The notes beneath the pieces are model-generated. The model was not told the DNA's origin and did not search any database. It saw nothing but the letters and a program-made list of their open reading frames with translations. From contig CAXQRU010000016.1 in the NCBI GenBank assembly GCA_964226685.1, positions 1 to 7,711 on the forward strand: a stretch of 7,711 nt of DNA. Direction: 5' to 3'. This stretch comes from CAXQRU01 sp964226685 (GTDB taxonomy: Bacteria > Pseudomonadota > Gammaproteobacteria > Pseudomonadales > Cellvibrionaceae). The position numbers and the translations under genes were made by a program. Below are positions 1-6,496 of this stretch, piece after piece. How positions within the stretch are numbered: the stretch's first letter is position 1; every line of letters starts with the position of its first letter.

Positions 1-51
1 AAAATGTGATGCTTTATAAGAATCTACATTTAAAATAATATTATCGTTCAT
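1..51 (-). CDS. nadV: Nicotinamide phosphoribosyltransferase NadV, N-terminal fragment (runs off the left edge)
   Basis: Only 17 codons are present, reading MNDNIILNVDSYKASHF. The block D-S-Y-K-x-[ST]-H close to the N-terminus is the hallmark opening of the NadV/NAMPT family, which joins nicotinamide to PRPP to make NMN. The ATG lies 2 bp after the TGA stop of nadM on the same strand and has a strong GGAAGGAG Shine-Dalgarno sequence inside the nadM 3' end, about 7 nt upstream. It is therefore translated as the second gene of a nadM-nadV operon. NadV supplies the NMN that NadM adenylates, so the context agrees with the motif. The rest of the protein (family members are about 450-500 residues) lies outside the window, so catalytic residues cannot be checked. 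The call rests on this short peptide plus context. Confidence 0.82.
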   Translation of the reverse strand, partial: MNDNIILNVDSYKASHF

Positions 52-53
52 AA

Positions 54-1052
54 TCACTCTCCTTCCTTCATCTTCTGAATAATAAAATAATGATCTTCCA
101 ACATTTGGCTCGGATCTAATTCATCTAGCTCTACCCAGACGGCTTTCTCAGCATCATCGGTTCCTATCACTTCTGGCACACCCTCAATTTCAAAATAAAA
201 GGCATGGGTAATGGTTCTACCCCGACAAGAGCGGTAGGGAGCATCAAACACCTCGTGTTTAGCACGATTGATTGTGTCGGTTGATAGCCTCAATTGTGTT
301 TCCTCTTGTAACTCTCGTAAACAAGCATTGAGCAAGGTTTCATGTGGGTCTAGAAAGCCTCCAGGTAAAGCCCATAAACCCTTGCCGGGCGGCGCCTTGC
401 GCTCAATCAGTAAGACTTTGCTACCTGAGCGCACCACCGCATCGACCGTCACAAAAATCGGCGGATAAGGCGCGCTGGCCCATTGCCGCTGATACTTAGC
501 CACGTATTCAAACTCACCGCGCACATCAGCATAGGCCTCTTGACTCATAAACTCGGTTAGCTCAGCCACCACCGCTTCAGGTAAAGCTTCCGCATCGACC
601 GCTGCCGCCATAAAGAAACGTTCTCTAATGGGGGTCGCACTCAGATTTTGATAGTCCGCTACGGCCACAGAACCCCACTGTGGAAATAAAGACAAATAAT
701 AAGAGCTGTGATCTTTATTGTGACCAATCAGACCAATCTTCTTCTGCGAACCAACCGCCTTCTCTACTACCAATCGTACATTATCAACCCAGGCTTTATC
801 ATTATAGGCATCATCTTCCAAAGCCTGCACTATCACACGAGATTGATCGTCAGCGGATAAACACGCTCTAATCATTTGCTCGCGCTCTGGCACCAACCAA
901 GGGTTACGATAAGACCTTGGCTGATTGGCTGACCCACATAAAATCAACAAGTTACTGGCTTCAGACAAAGCCTGAGTGACCACTTTCAAATGCCCCTTGT
1001 GAAAAGGCTGGAAACGCCCTATAAACACCAAAACGTCATACTCACCACTCAT
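54..1052 (-). CDS. nadM: Bifunctional NMN adenylyltransferase / Nudix hydrolase (NadM-Nudix)
   Basis: This 332-residue cytoplasmic enzyme has two domains. Residues 5-185 are a nucleotidyltransferase: GRFQPFHKGH (12-21) carries the HxGH ATP-binding signature, and SATPIR (138-143) is the second family motif. It should make NAD from NMN and ATP. Residues 198-325 are a Nudix domain with GGFLDPHE (231-238) followed by RELQEE (246-251). All catalytic acidic residues of the Nudix box are intact; only the usual Gly near its end is Gln253. Characterised NadM-Nudix fusions hydrolyse ADP-ribose, and the same is inferred here. The ATG at 1052 follows an AGAGG Shine-Dalgarno (1059-1063) and gives the normal N-terminus of the family. 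nadV follows 2 bp after the stop. The promoter region contains the 1092-1123 palindrome, so repression by NrtR is likely. Confidence 0.95.
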   Translation of the reverse strand: MSGEYDVLVFIGRFQPFHKGHLKVVTQALSEASNLLILCGSANQPRSYRNPWLVPEREQMIRACLSADDQSRVIVQALEDDAYNDKAWVDNVRLVVEKAVGSQKKIGLIGHNKDHSSYYLSLFPQWGSVAVADYQNLSATPIRERFFMAAAVDAEALPEAVVAELTEFMSQEAYADVRGEFEYVAKYQRQWASAPYPPIFVTVDAVVRSGSKVLLIERKAPPGKGLWALPGGFLDPHETLLNACLRELQEETQLRLSTDTINRAKHEVFDAPYRSCRGRTITHAFYFEIEGVPEVIGTDDAEKAVWVELDELDPSQMLEDHYFIIQKMKEGE

Positions 1053-1091
1053 GCCTAACCTCTTTTTAAATGATTTTATTCTTACAACATG

Positions 1092-1123
1092 GACATATAG
1101 TGGCTCACAGCCACTTATATGTC
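1092..1123. promoter_or_regulatory. Probable NrtR operator: 32-bp inverted repeat between nadM and nrtR
   Basis: The left arm GACATATAGTGGCT (1092-1105) and right arm AGCCACTTATATGTC (1109-1123) are reverse complements, apart from one extra T in the right arm, and flank a CAC centre. NrtR proteins bind palindromes in the promoters of NAD genes and often of their own gene. This site is the only strong palindrome in the divergent region, 40 bp upstream of nadM and 66 bp upstream of the chosen nrtR start. A perfect minus-strand TTGACA hexamer (1120-1125) overlaps its edge, and a TAAAAT (1073-1078) could be the nadM -10 element, although spacing does not link these two as one standard promoter. 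The assignment to NrtR is inferred from position and symmetry. Confidence 0.72.
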
Positions 1124-1188
1124 AAGCTATTTTTTTAATGCCGGTCTATGGTAAATTGCCCCAACCTCACAAAAACCAAGAAAATTCG

Positions 1189-1911
1189 ATGCCTCAAACC
1201 GAAAAAGACTTTTTAAAACACTACCGAGCCAGTGACTACCCCGCCCCATTAGTCACAGTAGACATGGCCATCTTTACCGTACTCGATGATCAGCTCTGCG
1301 TATTACTTGTGAAAAGAGCCCAGCACCCTGCCAAAGGGCAATGGGCGCTACCCGGCGGCTTTATTAACCTAGAAGAAGATAAAGACCTTCAAGCCACCGC
1401 TCACCGGAAACTGAAAGAGAAAACCGGAGTAGATGCACCCTACCTTGAACAAGTGATCACCAGTGGCAATGCCTCTCGCGACCCCCGTGGCTGGTCAGTC
1501 ACCATCGCGTATTTTGCACTCATTGCCAATGATAACAATGATCTGATAGCCGATCACAGCAGCGAAGAGGTAACCTGGAAGCCTATCAGCTCAGTTGAAT
1601 CACTGGCCTTTGATCACTTGGAACTGCTCGCTCAATGCCACCAACGCTTGCGATCCAAAGTGCACTACACGGCCCTGCCAGTGCACCTTCTGCCTGCTAC
1701 ATTCACTTTAGTAGAACTACAAACTATCTTTGAAATCATATTGGGCAACAAAGTAGAAAAGAAAGCCTTTCGCAGACGAATTATCGATGCTGATATCATC
1801 GAAGAAACCGGAGAAATGAGGGCCGGCGTCACACGCCCTGCCAAGTTATACCGTCCCAAAAACAATGGCGGCAATCACTACTTTAGCCGCGCCATTGAAG
1901 GGGGCCGCTAA
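1189..1911 (+). CDS. nrtR: Nudix-related transcriptional repressor of NAD metabolism, NrtR
   Basis: The product is a DNA-binding repressor of NAD synthesis genes, with an N-terminal Nudix-like sensor domain (about residues 15-145 of 240) and a C-terminal winged helix (about 160-230, with LPATFTLVELQTIFEIILG and then AFRRRI). The Nudix box is degenerate: PGGF is kept, but the REUxEE core reads RKLKEK, so two catalytic glutamates are lysines, as expected for a regulator that binds rather than hydrolyses its ligand. In studied members ADP-ribose releases NrtR from DNA. An ATG at 1051 is in frame, but the extra 46 residues would be encoded through the operator palindrome and have no family resemblance; the start at 1189 gives the usual length and the typical opening (DFLKHYRASDYPAPLVTVD). 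Its Shine-Dalgarno is poor. The gene diverges from its probable target nadM, and its last 29 bp overlap the convergent TIGR02444 gene. Confidence 0.92.
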   Translation: MPQTEKDFLKHYRASDYPAPLVTVDMAIFTVLDDQLCVLLVKRAQHPAKGQWALPGGFINLEEDKDLQATAHRKLKEKTGVDAPYLEQVITSGNASRDPRGWSVTIAYFALIANDNNDLIADHSSEEVTWKPISSVESLAFDHLELLAQCHQRLRSKVHYTALPVHLLPATFTLVELQTIFEIILGNKVEKKAFRRRIIDADIIEETGEMRAGVTRPAKLYRPKNNGGNHYFSRAIEGGR

Positions 1912-2365
1912 ACCAAAGCTGCCATTGTTCAAGCTCTTGGTGCGATAACGGTGAGTAATATGAACCTAGGCATTCTAAATTGTTAGTGATAGCACAAATA
2001 TCAACTGACCCCACAAAATCTCCCCCAAGCAACTGCTCCAACTGGCGCAGTTGGAACTCCTCAGCCGCCAACTCCCAGCGCTTAACCTGTTCGCGATGCT
2101 GACGCCACTCGTCAGAATGGATCAATGGCTCAAGCTTCATTGCCTGCCTCATCTGCCTTATAGGGAGCACGCACATTGAACTGTATCGCTCGGAAAAAGC
2201 ATGCGCATGAGATAGCTGCTCATCAGACATCACACCTTTATGGGCACCATACCAACCAACAAACAGCAACAAAGGCACATTCCACCCCTGCTCTTGCAGG
2301 CTAAGACAAGCATCAGCCACCCCATCAAGCACATACACATCACAGCAATATTGCCATACACCCAT
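1883..2365 (-). CDS. TIGR02444 / DUF2390 family protein of unknown function
   Basis: This is a small 160-residue protein, predicted to be cytoplasmic. The N-terminal half matches my recollection of the TIGR02444 (DUF2390) family: a VWQYCCDVY start, then DGVADACLSLQEQGWNVPLLLFVGWYG (residues 14-40, in two pieces), where GV..ACL.LQ and the hydrophobic LLLF..W are the conserved core. The C-terminal half is rich in charged and Gln residues (85-115), likely helical. No enzymatic motif or signal peptide is seen, and no function is known to me for the family, which is found mostly in gammaproteobacteria. The start at 2365 has only a weak AGG-type ribosome site. The stop at 1883-1885 lies inside the end of nrtR, giving a 29-bp tail-to-tail overlap. 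The gene diverges from the kinase gene with 66 bp between the chosen starts. Confidence 0.85.
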   Translation of the reverse strand: MGVWQYCCDVYVLDGVADACLSLQEQGWNVPLLLFVGWYGAHKGVMSDEQLSHAHAFSERYSSMCVLPIRQMRQAMKLEPLIHSDEWRQHREQVKRWELAAEEFQLRQLEQLLGGDFVGSVDICAITNNLECLGSYYSPLSHQELEQWQLWFSGPLQWRG

Positions 2366-2431
2366 ACTTAACCTAGTAATTTCATGTCGTTACACGATAA
2401 AATGGGACTATAACACAGAGGCATGATTTTT

Positions 2432-2944
2432 ATGGGCGACAACATTATCTTAATCGGCATGGCCGGCGCAGGCAAAAGCACCATTGGCGTTCAGCTCGCC
2501 AAGCTTAGAGGCATGGACTTTTCCGATACTGATCTCTTAATTCAATCCGCCCACGAACAAACATTACAAACCATTCTCGATGAGCAGGGCTACCAAGTTT
2601 TGCGCCAATACGAAGAAGATATCCTATCAGGGCTTGAGCTTAAGAATACCGTTATTGCCACAGGTGGCAGTGCGGTCTACAGCGAAAAAGCGATGACCCA
2701 CTTGTCTACTCTCGGTTTAATTGTCTATTTAGAAGTGAGTTTTGACGAGATCGTCCGGCGCGTTAAAAACGTGGATACCCGTGGCATCGCTTGCCCACCG
2801 GAACTCACTTTTGAAGATATTTTCAATGAACGCAAACCCCTGTACGAACGCTACGCCGACTTAGCCATTGATAACAATGGCCAGTCTTTGAGTATTGAAA
2901 TGCTCAACGAAAAGATTGAAGAGCAAAGGGTTAAAAAGGCCTAA
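2432..2944 (+). CDS. Shikimate kinase-like P-loop kinase (AroK/AroL superfamily)
   Basis: This is a 170-residue NMP-kinase-fold protein of normal shikimate kinase length. The Walker A motif is GMAGAGKST (residues 9-17). Further family positions are DTD (32-34, with D34 at the shikimate-binding Asp position), R58 in LRQYEED, TGGS (77-80), R117 in DTR as a possible lid arginine, and R134 in NERKPLYERYAD. The canonical GGG that contacts shikimate is GGS here, and the lid reads DTRGIACPPEL instead of the usual RPLL-type segment. The substrate may therefore differ from shikimate, and no aro gene is adjacent. An upstream in-frame ATG at 2423 is only 1 nt from the AGAGG Shine-Dalgarno (2417-2421), while 2432 is 10 nt away; 2432 also brings D34 and R58 into standard family numbering. 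Its TAA overlaps the stop of the convergent ankyrin gene by 4 bp. Confidence 0.85.
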   Translation: MGDNIILIGMAGAGKSTIGVQLAKLRGMDFSDTDLLIQSAHEQTLQTILDEQGYQVLRQYEEDILSGLELKNTVIATGGSAVYSEKAMTHLSTLGLIVYLEVSFDEIVRRVKNVDTRGIACPPELTFEDIFNERKPLYERYADLAIDNNGQSLSIEMLNEKIEEQRVKKA

Positions 2945-5900
2945 TTTCGACTCATAAGGATGTAAAGAATGAAAATGGGCACACACAATGAGAACAGCAT
3001 AAGAACCGTTTGAATCGTTATATATGGCATTATCGACGGCCCAAATTCTTGGGCACCAGCATTTTTTAATATAGAAGCAATGTCGGCACGATTAGCCGAA
3101 GCGTACAGCAAGGGAGTGTGGCCATTCTTATTTCGAGCATTAACATCTACACCACTTTGAACCAACAGCTCAACGATCTCAGCACTCCCACTAAGCACAG
3201 CTGCATGTAAGCCGGTATCTTCATTAGCATTTAAAGCATTTGTTTGCGCACCAGCGTTGATTAATACTGAAACCATATCTAAATTTTTGAGCATTATCGC
3301 CATATGTAGCGCAGCTTCTCCATTATGATTCTTTTGGTTCAACTTAGCTCCAGCCTTAACGAGAGCAGAAACTATTTCACGATTCGACACCCAGGATGCT
3401 GAATGCAACACGGTTTCTCCACGACCATTAAATTTCTCAAGGTCGGCTCCTGCCTCCAGAAGAGCGGAGACCATGTCTAGGCCCCCACGACCAACAGCAA
3501 TGTGCAGCGGCGTATCACCAACATCATTCACCTGATCCAGTTCAGCGCCCTCTGCAAGGAGCGCAGATACAACCTTGATATTGGAGTAACAAACGGCAAG
3601 CTCAAGTGCACTTGTGGCACGGCTATCTATTTGAGACAGGTCAGCTCCTGCCTTCGCAAGAATAGAAACCATATCAGGACAGCCTATCCAAATTGCTTGA
3701 GAAAGCGCGGTTTCGCCATTGCCGCTCAAGGTATTGAGCTCTGCTCCCAACTTTACAAGAGTGGACACTAGCTCAGGGTACCTCGCACTCACAGCGACAT
3801 ACAAAGCCGCTTCCTCATCCCCCACACCATCCATACTAGCTCCCGCCTTAACGAGTATTGATACAACCTCACAATACCCACGCCATAGAGCAATATTAAG
3901 CGGAGTTCTTCCATCACCATCGAACTGATCAACGTCCATACCTGCTTCTAAAAGCATGGTGACTATTTCGGAACTTTCAACTTGAACAGCAATATGTAGC
4001 AATGACTGACCATCATCACTGACCCAATCAAGCCTGGCTCCTAAATTTAAAAGGGTCGATACCATTTCTGGAGTAGAATATTTAATGGCAACAGATAAAG
4101 CGCTTTCACCATCACTATTTACACGACTCAAATCAGCACCCGCTTTGGCAAGAGCAGAAACCATCTCAAAACTACCTGTCCAAATTGCAGAGCAAAGGGG
4201 TGCATATCCTTTATCATTTAGCGTATTTGGATCTAGCCCTGCTTTCACAAGAATGAATACCGCATCAGAACTCTCATGACTCACCGCAATATGCAAGGCC
4301 GTTTCACCATAACGATTGAGCTGCGCAAGCTCCAGGCCAGTCCCAGCGAGAACAGATAAGGATTCAAGGTTGCCCCTAGCAGCGATATGTAGCGCCGTTT
4401 CCCCCGCACTATTAATTTGATCTGGTTTAGCGCCGCCTTTAATTAGAGCAGCCACAATTTCACACCGACCCGAAGCTGCAATATGCAATGCGGCATTGCC
4501 CTCACCATCCAACCGGTTAGGGTCAGCACCCGCGTCTAAAAGAGCAGAGGCTATCTCAGGCTTATCCCACCAGGTAGCAATGTGGAGCGCTGTTTTGCCC
4601 CTGCTATCTAATTGGTTAATATCAGCCCCAACTTCTATAAGCGCCAATACCATTTGAAGTGTTGACCATTGAACGGCAGTATGGAGTGGGCTACTGCCAT
4701 CACTATTCAATTGATCAAGGTCGGCACCCGCCTCTACAAGAACAGATAGCTCCTTAGGGGCACCCCACTGAATAACCACTTCCAAAACGCTTTCTTGGTC
4801 ACTGTTTATCTTTGAAAGATCAGCGCCTGAGTTTGCCAGAGCATATACCATCTTAGAGTCACCCAGCCTTATAGCGTAATGCAATGCGGTATTACCATCA
4901 TTGTCTAATATATTTGGATCTACTCCCGCTTTGACAAGAATCGGCACCATCTCAAAATGGCCGCCCCAAGCCGCGAGATGCAGCGTGGTTCTACCAAAAC
5001 TATTGAGATTACAAGGCTCTGCTCCCACCTCTATAAGCGCAGAAACCATCTCGATACGACCATCAATTACAGCAAGCTCCAAAGCCGTTTGCCCAGAACT
5101 GTTGCATAAACTAATCTCTACTCCTGCCTCTATGAGCGCAAAAACCATATTGATATGGCCTTCTCTTACGGCAATATGTAAGGCCATTTCGCCATTATTA
5201 GTCATTTGATCGAGTTTCGCCCCCATCTTTATGAGAGCAGATACTATCTCAAGATTTGAATAACAAATTGCATGATGAAGTACGCTTTTACCAGAACCAT
5301 TTAAGAGCGTAAGATCGGCCCCCGCTTCAACAAGAGCCAATACTAGCTCAAGATTACCCCGCCAAATTGCAATAAAAAGAGCTGTATCTCCAGCCCGAGT
5401 GGCTTTATTAACATCCGCTCCAGCCTTCAAAAGTGTTGATACGGTTTCAAACTGTCCCAACATGGCAGCAGTATGCAGTGCCGTTTCTTCATCACGACAC
5501 AACAAATCAGGGTCTACCCCTGCATTGATGAAAGCAAGTACCATTTCACATTGACCACCCAAAGCAGCTTTATGAAGCGCTGTTTGTCCATAACTATCCA
5601 AGTATCGGTAATCAACACCGGCCAAGATGAGAATAGATACAATATCAGCGTTCGAATAACAGACAGCTTCATGGAGTGCACTGTGGCCTTCGCTGTTAAT
5701 TTGAGTGAGATCTACTCCAGCCTTCAGCAAAATAGAAACCACTTCAGCATTTCTAGATCGAATCGCTAAACTTAATACCGTTTCTTCATCAACGTTCGGC
5801 TCATTCGGGTCTATCCCCTCCCTCAAGAGGGTTTTGACAATATCTGGACAGCCTTGACGTGTGGCGAGATGCAGCAGCGAACCACCATCGGCATTTACCC

Positions 5901-6318
5901 GGCTAAGATCTGCTCCGGCTTCGATAAGCATGGAGACCACTCTAGAATACCCAAACCTAATAGCGGTATAGAGCACATGAGTACCATCAGCACTCAATTT
6001 ATTAACATCTGCCCCAGCATTTAAAAGCGCAGCTACGATTTCAATATACCCACAGTTGACAGCAATATGCAACGCAGTCTGTCCGCTAGCATTCAGTCTA
6101 TCAACCTCAGCTCCCGCCCCCAAAAGAACAGACACCATTTCCGCACAGTATAAGCTAGCTGCCACGTGAAGTGCCGTATCTCCATTACTATCTAACTGAT
6201 CAACTGCAAATCCATCTTCAATAAGAGTATACGCCATATCAACATCGTACTCTTGTACTACAAAGTGCAGTCCCTCACCCTTTAAAATTTTTTCTTCTAA
6301 AATATCGTCTTCAATCAT
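2941..6318 (-). CDS. Giant tail-anchored ankyrin-repeat protein
   Basis: From the chosen start the protein has 1125 residues. Residues 15-43 are a degenerate N-terminal capping repeat. Residues 44-1063 are 31 consecutive ankyrin repeats without any insertion: 28 of 33 residues and three of 32 (repeats 18, 19 and 25). Residues 1064-1091 are a C-terminal capping half-repeat. The running consensus is roughly DGETALHIAV..G..EMVSALLEAGADLNQLNS, close to the general ankyrin consensus. Residues 1100-1121 form one hydrophobic segment (ITIQTVLMLFSLCVPIFILYIL) followed by MSRN, so the protein should be a tail-anchored membrane protein with a cytoplasmic solenoid. No signal peptide or catalytic domain is present. 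Ankyrin repeats bind partner proteins; the partner is unknown. An ATG at 6324 is in frame but sits 2 nt from the AGGAG (6327-6331), whereas 6318 is 8 nt away. The gene stands alone, divergent from the solute-binding protein gene. Confidence 0.93.
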   Translation of the reverse strand: MIEDDILEEKILKGEGLHFVVQEYDVDMAYTLIEDGFAVDQLDSNGDTALHVAASLYCAEMVSVLLGAGAEVDRLNASGQTALHIAVNCGYIEIVAALLNAGADVNKLSADGTHVLYTAIRFGYSRVVSMLIEAGADLSRVNADGGSLLHLATRQGCPDIVKTLLREGIDPNEPNVDEETVLSLAIRSRNAEVVSILLKAGVDLTQINSEGHSALHEAVCYSNADIVSILILAGVDYRYLDSYGQTALHKAALGGQCEMVLAFINAGVDPDLLCRDEETALHTAAMLGQFETVSTLLKAGADVNKATRAGDTALFIAIWRGNLELVLALVEAGADLTLLNGSGKSVLHHAICYSNLEIVSALIKMGAKLDQMTNNGEMALHIAVREGHINMVFALIEAGVEISLCNSSGQTALELAVIDGRIEMVSALIEVGAEPCNLNSFGRTTLHLAAWGGHFEMVPILVKAGVDPNILDNDGNTALHYAIRLGDSKMVYALANSGADLSKINSDQESVLEVVIQWGAPKELSVLVEAGADLDQLNSDGSSPLHTAVQWSTLQMVLALIEVGADINQLDSRGKTALHIATWWDKPEIASALLDAGADPNRLDGEGNAALHIAASGRCEIVAALIKGGAKPDQINSAGETALHIAARGNLESLSVLAGTGLELAQLNRYGETALHIAVSHESSDAVFILVKAGLDPNTLNDKGYAPLCSAIWTGSFEMVSALAKAGADLSRVNSDGESALSVAIKYSTPEMVSTLLNLGARLDWVSDDGQSLLHIAVQVESSEIVTMLLEAGMDVDQFDGDGRTPLNIALWRGYCEVVSILVKAGASMDGVGDEEAALYVAVSARYPELVSTLVKLGAELNTLSGNGETALSQAIWIGCPDMVSILAKAGADLSQIDSRATSALELAVCYSNIKVVSALLAEGAELDQVNDVGDTPLHIAVGRGGLDMVSALLEAGADLEKFNGRGETVLHSASWVSNREIVSALVKAGAKLNQKNHNGEAALHMAIMLKNLDMVSVLINAGAQTNALNANEDTGLHAAVLSGSAEIVELLVQSGVDVNARNKNGHTPLLYASANRADIASILKNAGAQEFGPSIMPYITIQTVLMLFSLCVPIFILYILMSRN
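2956..3021 (-). other. C-terminal transmembrane segment of the ankyrin protein
   Basis: The 22 codons for residues 1100-1121 encode an uncharged, strongly hydrophobic stretch with one internal proline, preceded by FGPSIMPY and followed by only four residues (MSRN). It is the only membrane-spanning candidate in the protein, so insertion would have to be post-translational, as for tail-anchored proteins. Confidence 0.8.
3130..6189 (-). repeat. Tandem array of 31 units of about 99 bp encoding ankyrin repeats
   Basis: The coding array consists of 28 units of 99 bp and three of 96 bp in perfect frame register. The units are conserved as protein but diverged in DNA, so this is an old array rather than a recent expansion. 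The three 96-bp units are repeats 18 and 19 (adjacent) and 25; each lacks one codon in the loop or first-helix region. Confidence 0.9.
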
Positions 6319-6339
6319 ATCCATATCTCCTTTTCACGT

Positions 6340-6345
6340 ATTGTA
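6340..6345 (-). promoter_or_regulatory. Possible -10 element for the ankyrin gene
   Basis: On the minus strand this reads TACAAT, five of six matches to TATAAT. It would give a leader of about 15 nt before the start at 6318. I see no good -35 hexamer at the standard distance, so this is tentative. Confidence 0.22.
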
Positions 6346-6388
6346 ATGTAAATATTCATATTAATCGAAAAAAAGTTAATCCTAGTTC

Positions 6389-6405
6389 CAGGAGATTACT
6401 CCCTG
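6389..6405. promoter_or_regulatory. Imperfect palindrome in the divergent ankyrin / solute-binding protein promoter region
   Basis: CAGGAGATTACTCCCTG is an inverted repeat with one bulged C (CAGGAG / CTCCCTG around ATTA). It lies mid-way in the 178-bp divergent intergenic region, where a regulator serving either gene could bind. It is short enough to be chance. Confidence 0.25.
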
Positions 6406-6435
6406 TCATCGCTCAAACTAGCTATACCACCACAA

Positions 6436-6465
6436 TTGTCTAAACTTATAGAAAGGTTTCATAAG
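6436..6465 (+). promoter_or_regulatory. Possible sigma-70 promoter for the solute-binding protein gene
   Basis: TTGTCT (6436-6441) and CATAAG (6460-6465) match four of six bases each at the -35 and -10 hexamers with an 18-bp spacer, 31 bp upstream of the start codon. The match is modest. Confidence 0.3.
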
Positions 6466-6496
6466 ACTGCCTTCTCTACTCATAAGGATCAAACAC

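Noticed and set aside
268..871. Two plus-strand open frames opposite nadM
   Set aside because: They lie antisense within the well-conserved nadM coding sequence and their peptides resemble nothing known.
1051..1188. N-terminal extension of NrtR from the upstream ATG at 1051
   Set aside because: It would translate through the operator palindrome, has no family resemblance, and would make the protein 46 residues longer than usual.
2409..2414. TATAAC as a -10 element for the kinase gene
   Set aside because: A transcript from here would start at or within the ribosome site, and no -35 element lies at a proper distance (TTACAC gives a 13-bp spacer).
2969..3013. A 14-codon plus-strand frame with AAGGA-like site after the kinase gene
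   Set aside because: It is very short and lies inside the ankyrin coding region; better explained by the chance or duplicated 12-mer noted above.
3502..5769. Several plus-strand open frames of about 64-102 codons opposite the ankyrin gene
   Set aside because: They are antisense shadows of the 99-bp repeats, with repeated low-quality peptides and no recognisable family.
3130..6189. CRISPR-like or mobile repeat array
   Set aside because: The 99-bp period is in frame and is fully explained by ankyrin repeats; there are no identical repeats or spacers.
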